Below, piece after piece: positions 23,315 to 34,968 of a DNA stretch of 64,000 nt (positions are counted from its first letter, which is position 1; every line of letters begins with the position of its first letter). A model generated the notes under the pieces. It was given only the letters and a program-made list of their open reading frames with translations, did no database searches and was not told the origin of the DNA. A program made the position numbers and the translations under genes. The stretch is from Pseudoneurospora amorphoporcata (Eukaryota > Ascomycota > Sordariomycetes > Sordariales > Sordariaceae): the NCBI GenBank assembly GCA_033297205.1, contig MU859085.1, positions 124,001-188,000 on the forward strand, read 5' to 3'.

Positions 23315-24556
23315 CTTGATGTGTCGAGGCGATTGTCGCAAGCTTGTGATATCGGGCGGGTGCTTGTGGCGATGGCTTGGTAGACAAAATGTCGATGTCG
23401 ATGCTTGGAAGCTTTTATATTTCTCCCAGCTCGTCCGGTGCGGGGTCGTCGTGATGTCAAACTCGGAGGGGGGGGGGGGTAAAGACGGGAGTTTGAGGCT
23501 GACTTTCGGCCGTGGCCGTGGCTGTCGGCTCACGGTCCGAGGTCGCCGGCCTCGAATCAGCGTCTTGGCGAGGACATCACCCGCGCTTCCATAATTCCGG
23601 TCCGGAGTCCCACCAACCGTGAGAGCAGTGCAATCAATGGTGGTGCGACTGAGAGGGGGATAATAGCTGGAGCCTGGTCGCTAAAACGCCAACGGGCGGC
23701 GCAAATCTTTTGTATTCCAAGACATTGTGTGTGTGCTGATGTTAATATCGTGGTTTCGAGATATGGCAGTTTCTCGTGTCGTGTGACTTTGAACGCGTAA
23801 TAAACCTGATTAATGCCGCTGTCCACAAACGCAGTGATGATTATTTGTTTTGGCGAAGTTCGGTTGTTGGGAGTCGATGTTGGGTGACTTGAAATGCAAG
23901 TGCAAACTGTATGCGGGGTGTCATTTAAATTGTTAGTGGATTGTCTTTGAACTAACGGAACTTTGAGCTATTGTGGCTAGGATCTGTTAGTCGGGCATCA
24001 GATACCATCTCATCCATTGCCAAGACCCATCGACCAGCTGCGAGTTTGGAGCTCCTTGCGTCTCACCGGATTTTCGGAATTGGAACGTTCTTGCCAACTT
24101 GAAAGATCTTGAAGAAAACTCTGCAATCGAGCTCCTTCCTCCAGGTGGGCAGACCAGGACCTTACCTTCCATACTACCTCGCAATTCGGGCTCCGACGCC
24201 ATCACCTTTTAGTTCCAAACGAGCCGTGGCCCAACATCGATCCCACCACACCAAGATGAACCTTTTCTCTTTTCCAAAACACTCCCCATCCCTACTTTGG
24301 ACTTCTGCAGCAGACTGAACATCCGAACCTCTCTTCCAATGGCGGAGTCATCAATAGTCGCATGACGACGATTGACACACGGAAATCCAGGGTTAGGGTC
24401 CGACCAACATCCTCGGTACTTGGCACCACGGCATTCGACGGCATTATGACGCGGGGTTACAGTTAGGGGTTCACGTAGTCGACACATCGCTTCATAAAGT
24501 GCCATCAACTACCATCGATACAGCTTGATCCAAAAACTCAGTCCCCGTCAGAAAAG
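23315..24556. other. Divergent promoter region between two alpha/beta-hydrolase genes
   Basis: Separates a minus-strand and a plus-strand hydrolase gene, so it holds both promoters. A G10 run is at about 23470-23479. No gene supported. Confidence 0.4.
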
Positions 24557-25546
24557 ATGGCCACCTTCTCAACCGCCCAAGACCTCTTCGCTCCCGTCGG
24601 CAAACATGGCCACCGCATCTCCTACCGCCTTCTTGGCCCTTCGCCTTCCTCCTCCGGCAAGACCCCCCTCGTTGTGCTCATGGGCTTTCGCGGCACCATG
24701 GATCAATGGGACCCGGCCCTGATCGACCCTATCGCCGCCCAACGCCCTGTCATCCTCGTAGACATCCCTGGCGTCGGCCGCTCTGAGGGTGCTGTACCCC
24801 TCTCCATCACCGAGTGGGCGCAAAGCGTCATCGACTTGCTTATTGTCATGAAGATTCCTCAAGTGGACGTCTTCGGGTACTCCATGGGTGGATGCAATGC
24901 CCAAATGGTGGCGCTGATTGCGGAAGAGTATTCGGTGGACAAAGTGAAGGTTAGGAGGTTGGTGTTGGCGGGGACTACGCCCAGTGATGGACCGGGGGTA
25001 AAACGGTTCAAGGGTCACGAGTTGGAGGCTTTCCAGACGTTGGCGGCGGCACAGACGGCGGAGCAGCAGAAGGAGGCGTTTATGAAGGGCTTCTTTGGAC
25101 GCTGTTCAGAGAAGAGCTGGGCGGAGGGAGAAAAGAGCTGGAAGAGGATTGCTGGCGCTAGGAAGGAGATGATGGGTCGTCTGGGGAAGGAAGGGTCCAA
25201 GAGACAGGGTATCGCGTTTGCAAAGTTCATGGGAGAGGGTAGTCTGGAGAAGTTGAAGGGGTTGAAGATCCCGGTGCTGATTGCCAATGGTGAGTCTTTA
25301 GCTGCGAAATGAGAGTGTTGTGGATCTTGATGCTAATATCATCTTCGAACAGGATCCCAAGACTTGCTCTTGCCGACAGAAAACAGCTACTTGATGTACA
25401 GAACGCTACCGAATGCGTATCTGCACCTATACCCTGACGCTGGACACGGCTTTTTGTACCAGTACGCTGATCACTTTTCATTCTTGATCAACCTGTTCCT
25501 GGACGGCGAGCAGTCAGGCGGCACCCTCATTCCCAGCAAGCTATAG
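24557..25546 (+). CDS. Alpha/beta-hydrolase (AB-hydrolase_1 type)
   Basis: Two exons, 24557-25289 and 25353-25546, with a 63-nt GTGAGT..ACAG intron in phase 1 give 308 residues. The order is typical of alpha/beta-hydrolase_1 enzymes: VVLMGFRGTMDQWDP for strand 3 and the oxyanion turn, VILVDIPGVGRSEG, then the nucleophile elbow GYSMGG (Ser109). A lid rich in Lys/Glu helices (residues about 140-230) follows, then IPVLIANGSQDLLLP, and the catalytic His in YPDAGHGFLYQY within exon 2. No signal peptide or membrane helix is seen, so it is probably cytosolic. Relatives include peroxidase-like and epoxide-hydrolase-like enzymes; the substrate is not predictable. Confidence 0.9.
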
Positions 25547-25850
25547 CAAAACCCCCACGATACCTATGTACCACACACATTTCCATGCCCGCTTCGACTC
25601 TCGGAGAGATATGGGTTAATGGAGGACCGCGAGGTTCTTGATTTGTCATCTGCAAATAATGTCCATCTTCGTTTTGTTTTCGTGTTGCAAGTTTAGACGA
25701 TGTGGCTCATATATCCTTTCGCCGCCACAGGGATAGTTCATCCTCCAAGTCTGTACCCCTTTCCAACACCCCTTAGATCCCCGCTCCGTCACAATCTGAA
25801 CCCTTCTCTGTCCCTCTCCACCTTACTGCATCATCCCCGTCCTTTACCCT
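25547..25850. other. Convergent 3' intergenic region
   Basis: Short 3' space between the hydrolase (+) and the cysteine-rich protein gene (-). Pyrimidine-rich; no feature seen. Confidence 0.4.
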
Positions 25851-26237
25851 TCAAGCGACACAAATGCCACCGCAGTCCGCACCACCATTCTCAGGATCGC
25901 AGTCATCCCTAGGATCATCCACACAGGTCAAACCCTTGGGGCACTGGATACCCGCAAACCCGCCACAGAACGGCGGCTGGATGCAGACGCCGCCGCAGTC
26001 GGCACCTCCCTTCTTCGGGTCGCAGTTATCGCGCGGGTCATCAACGCAGACCTGGTTCTTGTCGGCGCAAGGGATGCCAGCGAAGCCGCCGCAGAAGGCG
26101 CCGGCCTTGAAGCATGTGCCGCCAATGGAGATTTGACCGGGAAGGCATTTGTTGATTTCGGTGGAGGAAGCATGGGGGATGGCGGTGGCCGAGACGGCGG
26201 CGAGGAGGGAGAGGAGAGTAGTGGTCTTGAAGAGCAT
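25851..26237 (-). CDS. Small secreted cysteine-rich protein with two tandem repeats
   Basis: A 128-residue intronless product starting MLFKTTTLLSLLAAVSATA, a clear signal peptide. The mature part holds two copies of a unit of about 40 residues, each running FCGGFAGI..C.....CVDDPRD.CDP..GGADCGG.C (about residues 48-87 and 89-127). Cysteine spacing is conserved between the copies, so disulphides are likely. The protein ends right after the second unit. I do not recognise the fold; the C-GG-AG-C spacing superficially recalls small protease-inhibitor modules, which is only a guess. A divergent paralogue lies 1.3 kb away on the other strand. Likely extracellular, perhaps cell-wall-associated or an effector-like protein; function not known. 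Confidence 0.85.
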   Translation of the reverse strand: MLFKTTTLLSLLAAVSATAIPHASSTEINKCLPGQISIGGTCFKAGAFCGGFAGIPCADKNQVCVDDPRDNCDPKKGGADCGGVCIQPPFCGGFAGIQCPKGLTCVDDPRDDCDPENGGADCGGICVA

Positions 26238-27570
26238 TTTGGTGTTGGCTTCGTGGGTAATGTCTGGAAGACGTAAGGAATTGATCCTTTTAAACTTGTG
26301 TTAACAGCCGTGACCTTGGCTTACCTTGTTGAGTGTTGGTTGTTGTTGTTGAGTGATGTAGCTAGCTGCAAGGCTTGATGTGTTCGAACTGTTCTGTTTA
26401 GATGTTGGTGAGATGATGTGATGGACCTTCGGGACCCCGACATCATTTATACTGGAATGCAGATTATGTTGTTCACGCCGCAAAGCATTTCAATGTATGG
26501 TTGCCCATTTGGACTTTTGGAGTCTGTTATGTCGTGGAACGGAGTTAATCGGCCGAATTAGGCGATGCTTACTTTCCCGTCATTTCCCTCCGCTGACTCG
26601 AAGGATCAAGACGTAATTCACGATCCTTTGCATCTCCTTTTCGGTCAAAAGCCAAGACGCGGTTTCAGAACGAAACCACATTGAGGAAAAATAAGCAAGT
26701 CGGTCAACCCATCACCCTACTTGTACGTCGTAAGTCCGAGTTTGTGGCTTGCCCGTATAAGAACTAACAGTTACGTAGGGCGTCGCAGGTTATTGGCCAT
26801 GACCAAACTGTCAGGTCAAGTGGCTGAGGCTGAGTTTTCAATCAGGTCTGTTCCTGGCATGGTCCCCCGCTGTCAGATGCGCTCAGATGGGGATAGGTAC
26901 CTTAAGCAACAAACCTAGGGTTGAGGCTGACGATACGTTACAGGCCGAGCTCCATTTAGGTAAATCCCGGGAAATAGGTGACGAATGGTTACGACGATGC
27001 CACTCGCCGCTTGACGGATGACTGACAAGACAAGACAAGCACAAGAACGGAGCACGCAACCCACGACTACATCAAGGTGCGAGAGGACGGGAGTCATATG
27101 CCCTGTGCAACTACAAAGGAATTCCAAACATTCCATTGCTGCTTCGGGTGACATCAGCCATTTCTCAAATAACAGCCTGGCAGGGCATCTGAAGTCTTCT
27201 GTAACACGCACCATGTCTCGTGCTATTTCTTAATGGCTTTGTCAGGAACCGTTCAATTCGGCGGATGTTCGGCTTCTTCCAGTCGCAGGACTCGTCTTGT
27301 GACAGCACTACGAATGAGATCAAAAAAAAAACAGGAGAATTGCTTGACTACTAGTCTAAATGGCTTTGAAATTTGGCAGCTGTTCAGTTCTAGCGTCATC
27401 ATCCATCAGGGACCCGAAATATGCTTTCTTATACTCCCCTACATACCTCCATACAACACTTCACTGCCAATCGCATGGGCGTCGGAAGAGTGTTTTCCCG
27501 TCTTACATCTGGACTCGGAGGATGTTCTTGAACGGATAAGGGGTTATGAAGAAGAGGAAGAATATTCACA
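26238..27570. other. Divergent promoter region between the cysteine-rich paralogues
   Basis: 1.3 kb between the two start codons. It presumably contains both promoters. I see no gene, and no obvious inverted duplication between the two halves by eye. Confidence 0.4.
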
Positions 27571-28098
27571 ATGCCCTTCAAAACCACCACCGCCATCCTC
27601 TCCCTCCTGGCCACCACGACCGCCACCACCACCACAGCAAAAGCCATCACCGTCCCCCGAGCCTCCTCCTCCGCCGAAAGCGCCATCACCACCTGCCCTC
27701 CCAACCAACTCTTCTACCACTCCGAGGCTTGCATCCCCGCCATCCCCTGCGGCGGTCTCGCCAACCTTCCCTGTCCGGCCCAGAGCCAAGTTTGTGTCGA
27801 CGACCCGCGCGACGATTGTGACCCGAAGAAGGCCGGTGCCGCCGACTGCGGAGGAATCTGCGTTGAGCCGACGAAGCGATGCGTTGGGATGTTGGGACTG
27901 ATGTGTCCTGAGGGGTGGGAGTGCGTGGATGATGCGAGGGATGAGTGCGTGCCGGAGAAGTGGGAGGTTGGTGGGGAGGTTTGTCTGGGAATTTGTGTCG
28001 TTAAGTCCCTCGGGTTCAAGCTCCTATGCATCTATTCCATCATCTGGTTCTTTCATGATATATCCATGTCCCAAAATGTCCCAATTCTAATGCTGTAA
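27571..28098 (+). CDS. Secreted cysteine-rich paralogue with an extended tail
   Basis: A 175-residue product. It shares the leader style of the minus-strand paralogue (MPFKTTTAILSLLA against MLFKTTTLLSLLA) and the same two-unit body. Unit 1 is PCGGLANLPCP....VCVDDPRDDCDPKKAGAADCGGICV. Unit 2 is more divergent (RCVGMLGLMCPEGWECVDDARDEC..., lacking the GG after the first Cys), but its cysteines are kept. After GICVV the paralogue would stop, whereas this frame runs on for about 30 more residues, including a hydrophobic stretch (LGFKLLCIYSIIWFFHDI). That tail may be a lost stop or an unspliced 3' intron. It arose by duplication; the faster change in unit 2 suggests relaxed or shifted selection. 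Function unknown, probably secreted. Confidence 0.75.
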   Translation: MPFKTTTAILSLLATTTATTTTAKAITVPRASSSAESAITTCPPNQLFYHSEACIPAIPCGGLANLPCPAQSQVCVDDPRDDCDPKKAGAADCGGICVEPTKRCVGMLGLMCPEGWECVDDARDECVPEKWEVGGEVCLGICVVKSLGFKLLCIYSIIWFFHDISMSQNVPILML

Positions 28099-28246
28099 TA
28101 TGCCTTCTAGTATATATCCAAAGCGCCTGCAAATCAGTGTTCTTCTCTCTTCCGCTCCCTACTCTTTATTCACCACCGCGTCAATCTCCAACCACAAAGA
28201 CAGACTCATCCCACAACATCTCTTCCCTTCATTGAACAAGCATCCC

Positions 28247-29173
28247 TTACAACCCAACAATAGCCTCCGTCCAAGTCTTCTTAACCGCCCCCCAGTACTG
28301 CTCCGGATGCTGCCTCATATGCCCCACATGCGGCGTTCCCTCAAACATGTCCAGATCAACCACATACCCCTTCTGCCTCGCCTGTGCCGCATGCTTCTCG
28401 ATATCCTCCCAATAGATAATATCGTCCTCCTTGGAGTACATATACAGTCTCCTCGCACTTTTCTGACACAGCTCGTCATTGTTCACCGCCGCCACTGAAT
28501 ACGCCGCCGCGCTGGACGCGCCAATCAACCACCCGAACCCGTGCAACGCCGCCAAGAAGAAGCAAGCCAGCGCTTGCGTGACCATGAACGGCAGGGGCAA
28601 CCATCCTGGGGCGCCGATGGCCATGGCGCGCGACCACGGACCCGCGTTTTGCAGGAAGGACGTGCTGCCGGGCGTGGAATCGGCGACCAACATGTGGTGA
28701 GGGAAGGCGTCGCCGAAGCGTTTGCGGTAGGCGTTCAGCGTGGCGGCGAAGTACATCCCGCCCGTGTTGGACATGACCTGGACCAGGATCCTGTTGTTGC
28801 TGGAGGATTCGACGGACTTGCGGTCGGCGGATTCCAGGGAACCAAAGCAGGCGGAGATGACGGGGGTCATGGCCTTGGAGCGGGCTTCGAGGGTTTGGTA
28901 GAGGCAGCGCAGGATGGGGCAGAGGACGACGACGAATTTGGCGGCGGGGAAGAGGGCGCGGTACCCGTCGACGTACTTGGCGAGGTGCTTGGGCCGGGCG
29001 TCGCCCCAGCCGTAGAGGAGGATGGTGGTTGGGTCTGAGGGAGAGAGGGGAGTGGCGGAGGAGGGGGCTTCTTGGAGGTAGATTTGTTCTGTGAGGCGGT
29101 TGAAGCCGGGGCCCAGGGGGGATTTTTTTTCGGAGTGGGTGACGACCGCGTCGACGATCACTTGTTCGGACAT
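28247..29173 (-). CDS. PaxU/DUF829 (TMEM53-like) protein
   Basis: A single-exon, 308-residue protein starting MSEQVIVDAVV at the ATG of 29173. The diagnostic start of the domain is ILLYGWGDARPKHLAKYVDGYRALFPAA, followed by a Ser/Asp-containing alpha/beta-hydrolase-like core: VMSNTGGMYFAATL in place of the nucleophile elbow, and YMYSKEDDIIYWEDI near the C-terminus with an Asp. The ending EGTPHVGHMRQHPEQYW carries the His. A hydrophobic pair of segments (residues about 180-225) may touch membranes. PaxU is named from indole-diterpene clusters, but most fungal members lie outside clusters and have no known reaction. No terpene genes are visible here. Confidence 0.88.
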   Translation of the reverse strand: MSEQVIVDAVVTHSEKKSPLGPGFNRLTEQIYLQEAPSSATPLSPSDPTTILLYGWGDARPKHLAKYVDGYRALFPAAKFVVVLCPILRCLYQTLEARSKAMTPVISACFGSLESADRKSVESSSNNRILVQVMSNTGGMYFAATLNAYRKRFGDAFPHHMLVADSTPGSTSFLQNAGPWSRAMAIGAPGWLPLPFMVTQALACFFLAALHGFGWLIGASSAAAYSVAAVNNDELCQKSARRLYMYSKEDDIIYWEDIEKHAAQARQKGYVVDLDMFEGTPHVGHMRQHPEQYWGAVKKTWTEAIVGL

Positions 29174-29937
29174 GGCGGCGGTTGTGTGTTTTGAACTCGT
29201 CTGTGAGGTTGTGTTCAAGTTGCAAGTGCCCGAGATGTCCGGTTCCAGTCAACCTTCAAGGCGATGAGGAGGGTGATGAGCCGATCAAGGAGTGCAGATG
29301 CCGTGAGATTGACGGTCAATGAGTGAAAAAAGGGTCCCCCATCACACACCGTCACAGTAACTAGCATCGGAAGCCTTCATCTTCAACCACTTCTTTGGCC
29401 CGATTTCTCGACTTTTTCTCGTCGTCGGTCCCCGGCCCAGTCTCGGGAGAATTTGATGCCAAGATCAGCGATCCAGCCCGTGGGAGCGGAGCCGATGTCT
29501 CCACGTCAAACCGGGACATTGTCTGTTTTCGGAATCGTTCAGCCCTTTGCCGCGTTTCTGTCACAGGCATTCATCTCGTCGTTTTTTTCTGGTTTCATCA
29601 TCGGTTGCGACGGTCGTGGTCGGCGGTCAGTGTTAATGGTTCTACGCGATGACGACGTTTCGTTTGCAGTCCGGAAGTTTGTTGAGTTTCCCAACAGCCA
29701 AGACTTGGTAAGCTTTTATTTCGGTTGTGGCACATGGTGCAATCTCGGGCATGTGATTCTGTGCTGGGAGCTTGAGGTCGTTGTGTCGTTGATGTTTTCG
29801 ATTTTGAATCAACGCGCAAGAGCCGAGGCAAGTGGGGAGCTGCTGGGCGGACAAAGCCAAAAGTGGACGGCGGTGTACTAACATGCCAAGGATTTGCTGT
29901 TAATAGGTTCTAAATTCCAAATAACATCATAACAAAG
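29174..29937. other. Intergenic region upstream of the PaxU gene
   Basis: Promoter-side sequence of the PaxU-type gene, ending at tRNA-Ala. No supported gene. Confidence 0.4.
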
Positions 29938-30024
29938 GGGCAATTGGTCTAGGGGTATGATTTTCGCTTCGCATTCCATAGATGCGGCTGTGAAAGGCCA
30001 TGGGTTCGAATCCCATATTGTCCA
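29938..30024 (+). tRNA. tRNA-Ala (anticodon CGC) with intron
   Basis: The acceptor stem GGGCAAT/ATTGTCC has a G3-U70 wobble, the alanine identity element, and discriminator A. The D-arm is TGGTCTAGGGGTATGAT. The anticodon stem TTCGC/GTGAA surrounds TT-CGC-A, and a 15-nt intron (29974-29988) follows position 37. The T-arm is ATGGG-TTCGAAT-CCCAT. The anticodon CGC reads GCG. Confidence 0.9.
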
Positions 30025-30390
30025 ATCTTTTTGCATTTTCTGTTCCTCCCTCACACGGATATCGTTATCCTTTTTGCCTGTTCTTGATCCTTCTTTTCAC
30101 CATTCCGACATCAAGACAAGCAATAAAAAGCAATGATTGATCATTGTACATCGCAAACCTCAAATCCAAATCCTACCATACCTCTAACGCAGTTGAGGTT
30201 CGATCATTAATCGGCGAGCTGGCGACTTAGCAACCGAGGCTCAAACAGTCTCACCAATGTGGGGATTGGAGTAACTGTTCCCCATATCATCAACACCATC
30301 ACCGTTTCAGTGCTACCAATAGGTATCTTTCCAGAACCATTTGTACCTCTAAAGTTCCGTACCATAGTATTCTGGAAACACAGTACCAAA
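30025..30390. other. Promoter region of the thioesterase-like gene
   Basis: Between tRNA-Ala and the thioesterase-like gene. No gene seen; it presumably holds the promoter and 5' UTR of the latter. Confidence 0.4.
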
Positions 30391-31486
30391 ATGGCGCCAG
30401 ACAAACCATCAACGGAGATTATCCCCTTCGCCAAGGCGACCGAAATCAAGAGGCTCGATGCCAACACCTACCAAGCCAACCTGGTAGACTCATTCTGCAT
30501 CGGCGCCGGTGAGAACCACCTTGTTTAATTCACACATCTGAACGCCAAATATCACTAACACTTCCATCACAGTCCCCAACGGCGGCTACGTAGCATCATG
30601 CATCCTCCAAGCCGCCATCCTGCACGGCTCCTCCCGCTCCACCAGCAACCCTCAACCGCACGTCATGAACGCCCACTTCGAGTACCTCAACCGCACCCAA
30701 GTCGGGCCAGCAACCATCATCATCGAGGACGTCAAGCCCGGCCGCCAACTAACCACTCTGCACGCTACTTTGTCCCAAGGCGGCGGCGGCCCTGACAACC
30801 GCGGCGGCGGCAAAAAACGTCTAACCGCCTACCTGGTAATGACCAACCTCTCCTCCATGGCGGGTATAACCCTCGACACCCAATTCTCGCTTGTCCCCCC
30901 ACCGCTCACCTTGTCCAAACCCGACTTTTCTTCTTTGCTCAAACAAGGCGGCCAAGACATGGACCCAAACTGGACCGCCATCCGTTTGCCCCCGGGATTC
31001 AGCTACATCCGCGCGCTCCAGAACACGCGATTCTACATCCCCCGCAAGGGACAGGTGCGCAAATCCATCATCGATCTTTGGATCCGCCTAGCCTCGGGGG
31101 AAAGGTTCACGGACGCGACGCTGGGGTACGTGTCCGATTGCTGGCCGTATGTCGTTGAGGCTTATCGCCCCCGGAGCGAGAAGGAGGAGGAGAGTAACAA
31201 GGAGGGGGCGGCTCATGCTTTCAGACATGATGCCAGGCATTGGTATCCGACTGTTGTTATGAATGTTGAGCAGAAGAAGGCTGCGCCCGAAAAAGGGTGG
31301 GAGTGGTTGAGGATGAGAGTGAGCAGTAAGGAGGTTAGAGCGGGGAGGTTCGATTTGGAGGTTCTGGTGATGGATGAGCAAGGGGAGTTGGTGGTGGTTA
31401 GTAATCATGTTGGGTTGGTGTTGGGGAGTGAGAGGAATTTGGCGGGGAGGGCACAGGGGGGGATGAAGGGGCAGAGTAGGATTTGA
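30391..31486 (+). CDS. Thioesterase-superfamily (acyl-CoA thioesterase II-like, double hotdog) protein
   Basis: Exons 30391-30508 and 30573-31486 are joined over a 64-nt intron (GTGAGA..CACTAAC..ACAG) in phase 1, giving 343 residues. The N-terminal hotdog has the usual start (IKRLDANTYQANLVDSFCIGAVPNGGYVAS), where the PNGG turn precedes the central helix and MNAHFEYLNRTQVGPATI forms strands. The second hotdog includes SIIDLWIRLASGERFTDATLGYVSD. Such proteins hydrolyse acyl-CoA thioesters or act as standalone acyl thioesterases; many fungal members are uncharacterised. No peroxisomal targeting end is seen (it ends GQSRI). A short Gly-rich insert (GGGGPDNRGGGKK) splits the first domain. Confidence 0.85.
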
Positions 31487-34207
31487 TGGTGGCGTTAGTG
31501 TTGGTGTTGTGACTGAGCGTGTCGGCTGGAGAGGGAAATGGGCGTTGAGGTTATCTGGGCGGGCGTCGATGCTCGAAGATGGACATGCCTCGATCCGTAC
31601 GTGATGACGCCGGCGCTTCTCGGAGTCTCGAATCTCTCGGAAGTCCGGCCCGGAAAACCGAACGGCATCTTCTTTGTCAGACGAACTGTCGATGTGAACA
31701 AATCACATACAGTAGTATCATTCAGTCCCTGCGCTGACATTAGCATGAGCTGACTGATCCATTAAAGACCGAAAAGCAAGTAAAACTCATCAATAACACA
31801 GCTCATATCGCCCTGCTGCTTTCGACGCGAGTAACGTTTGCAATGCAATGGTTACCCAACGACAAGCCATTGTTGACATTTGACAGATTTCGAGATCCTG
31901 CAAAGAAAACTGAGCCTCACGAGTCACAAACCCACTTTGACTTGCCAGTCGTGGGTAGTGGAACGAGCTCCTATCTCCTCCTAGGCCGTCAGCACAGCCT
32001 AAGGTAGGTATCTGCACAGATATCTTGCATGTGTAGGTAGGTATATGTCGTGGACCCAGCAATGTCAGGGCCAGGGCAATATATCGAAGGCCTGTCATTG
32101 AAAGGAGAGGCCAAGAATGGCTTTTGTCTTGTCGGACTTTGCAAGGCACCAACCAGCAAGGCCAGGCGCCACCGCACCAGCAAGGGAAATCCGTCTTTTC
32201 TCGACGCATGTTGTTAGCACCTGCATATCGATGGCCTTGAATGCGGTCGGTCCAGTCTCTGGGTCGTCAATGTTGCACAGCACATTGGCTGCTTCTTTTT
32301 CTGCAGGAAACAAAAGCTTGTGAGACCCGTCTCGCTCGCTAAAGCAATTCAGGGACGGCAGCAACGGGGCTAAAAGTGATGAATGGACCTCGTAGAAACA
32401 CGAGAGCCTATGAGTTAGCCAGGCCGGGTACAGTAATGAAGATGTGAATCGTCAGCTGTGATTTGTGATGGCGACGGTCCAATTCTTTCGCATTCAGTAA
32501 ATATCCCACGTAAAATTCCCACAATTTCCAACCATTCGCGCGCCCGCCCTACTGTACGCAACTTCACTGGCAGTGCAGTTTAGTTAGCTCCCCAGCCCTC
32601 ACGAGAAGAGGCCAGAAATATCGTTCGGCCACGTAAACAGATCCAGAACTTTTGGAAAAACTCTTGGTAGGCGTGGTAGGGCCAGTGGTGATGGGAGAAA
32701 AGAAGGGGCTATGCAGGATCGCAAAGGTCGAGGTGGTCGAGAAACTGCAGATCGTTCGGAATCGTCAGCCAACAACCTTGAGCAAATCGCCATCGAGCAG
32801 CATCGACCTAGGCCATCTAATGTGGCCCTATGTTGTTGCCATTGATGCCGCTGTCTACCGATGTTGCCGCCCGTCCCGTCTTTCTTGACTTTGCGAGTCG
32901 CCCTCGAGGAAGTCTGAGTACGTTGATGAGGTACACTAGACCCCTTTCTGCGTGCGTCGTTTTGTTCGTTTGTTCGTCGTCGATGGATGGAGTGGTTCCA
33001 CGTGCTCCATCTCGATATACGAGCTCCATTGCTTTGCGCCTCCTTTTTGGGGTCTTGATCTGGGCCACCACGCTAATCGACCCCTCCACATCTTTTTGAC
33101 GGGCGGGCTGGCTTGGTTTGCCCCAGTTGAAGGAGAGCGAATAGCTGGCCAATAGGGGCCTTTGCCGGCTGAGGGTCGGCAATCCACAGAGACCAATGAG
33201 GCCTTGCCGCGCACAACGTTCTGTGACGATGATGAATGGGTGCGCCGTAAGGCACCACTGGGGAGTTTCGAAACATGGAACCGCCGGCTCGGTTTGTCAT
33301 CAGTGCCCTAGCCGTGTGCTAGCGTACCAGTGGCCAGCCACTTTTCCAGCCTGACGAGTGACAGGCTCGCTCGCTCTTTTGGTGCAAGTTGAGGCCCATT
33401 CCTCGGGAGAATTCGAGGCGCGCCGCAACGACTGACTGCTCACACAAGGCGTGAGGCAGACTTTAGCAAATGACTCGTAGAAAAGCTCTCTTGAAAGCGG
33501 TCGACGACTCGACTGCGGCTTCTGCTGCTGCAGCCTTTACCCAAAACAGCCCTAGCCTCCTAATGGGAACCCACCCGCCAGGCTGGCAGTGGACGACGGG
33601 CACAAAACGTCAGGACGCTGAATGGAGTGAGGGGTCGACGACGACGACCAGCCAGCGATGCCGAGCAAATCGCTAGAGAGGTGCTGTGAGGCCGCATCCA
33701 CGTCAGTTGTTGGTTGCTGACCTGTTGGAACCTTGCCATGTTGGGCATCTCGTTTAGGCGCCGTACCGTGGCGTGGCCAACTGGCTGGGCTGGTGTAGAG
33801 TGTAGTGTACAATCTTTGATGGCGCGGGCGGTAGCCCGTTCCATTGGCCGGTCGGAATATTCTGTAGCCAACAGCTTACTCCCGGCCCACCTTCTGGGTC
33901 GTTGAAACTCCACGATGGCCCGATTCGGGATGCACCTCAACGCCTGAGACAAGACAGAGAGGGGCTATGGATGTGGATGTGGATTGGGAGCTGTGGCTTG
34001 TTTGGGCATGAAGAGAGACGGAGTAGCTGAGAGCCGAGAGCAGTTGATGATAAATAGATCGACAGTCCCAGGTTGTCGAGGGGGTTGTTGAACTTATAAT
34101 CCCAAAACACAACAACAAGCAACTTGACATAGCTTATCCAACCTAAACAACAACAACTCCACCAAATCAACTATCCTTCCACCACCACCAAAACACAACC
34201 ATCCAAC
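31487..34207. other. 2.7-kb intergenic region
   Basis: No ORF shows a motif or splice structure I can support. The last 200 bases, CA-rich (ACAACAACAACTCC..), are the likely 5' leader of the small abundant protein that follows. Confidence 0.4.
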
Positions 34208-34968
34208 ATGTCTGCCCAGCGTGAGAGCCTCGTAAGTCACCCCTGTTCTCTGGCTGTTCTCTTGAGAGTTTCAGAAGCTGACATATGCCCGCCCACAACA
34301 GCAAACCTTCTGGGTCAACGGCTCGACCGAGATCTCCAAGAGGGCTTCCGACCTCGCCTCGGCCCCCCAAGTGAAGGAGCAGACCTTCGAGGCCAAGGCC
34401 AACGCTGGCGAGTTTGTCGTCAAGGGTGCCGATTCTGTCCAGTTCTGGACCGGCTCTGATCGGAAGGGCGAGAACTACATTGGCGACACCAAGGGCGACG
34501 GTGTCGTCTTCCTCAAGGAGGGCATCCAGATGGTTGTCAAGGGCGGCAAGGTCCTCGGACCTCTCCCTGCCGGTACCCTGCACAGATGTAATACACCCCC
34601 TGCTCATCGGTCCCGATCCCCAACACCACCACATCGCATTGTTGTTACTGCTTCCAGTTCTACACATCGTCCACCACATCTCCCCCGGTCGTCGTCGGCC
34701 AACAACCCCTGCTCAAGTTATCGGCTCGCTTCCGGTTCTGAGCGAAGGGTTAGCGGTAGCGGTGGTCATGGTTCTCATGATCTTCCTGTTGTTGGCTCGG
34801 GCGTCCGCTACGTTTCGGGGACAGGCCATGCTCATGTCACCACCACCACCACTCCTCCTACTACTACAAACACACACACCATCATCATCACCAAGCCCAC
34901 GTTGCCTTCTCGTTCGGCCTCGTACCATCCTCATGTCCCGCCTACTAACACGTTTCCCAACAGCGTGA
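34208..34968 (+). CDS. Small unrecognised protein, strong codon bias, stop formed across a 376-nt intron
   Basis: Exons 34208-34231, 34302-34587 and 34964-34968 give 104 residues starting MSAQRESLQTFWVNGSTEI. Intron 1 (70 nt) has GTAAGT..CTGAC..AACAG. Intron 2 (376 nt) begins GTAATA and ends with a perfect TACTAAC branch site and CCCAACAG. Joining T|CG TGA makes Ser then stop, so the coding end sits in the first bases of exon 3. Codon choice is almost entirely C-ending or AAG/GAG, as in highly expressed fungal genes. The protein is a compact, soluble beta-rich type (TFEAKANAGEFVVKGADSVQF, GPLPAGTLHR). I recall similar small proteins in other Sordariomycetes without a known role. If intron 2 is retained, the frame stays open to 35282, adding a Ser/Thr/His-rich tail. 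Confidence 0.72.

Noticed and set aside
24390..24475. TTAGGG-like hexamers (AGGGTTAGGG, GTTAGGGG)
   Set aside because: Only isolated single units, not tandem. No telomere or interstitial array.
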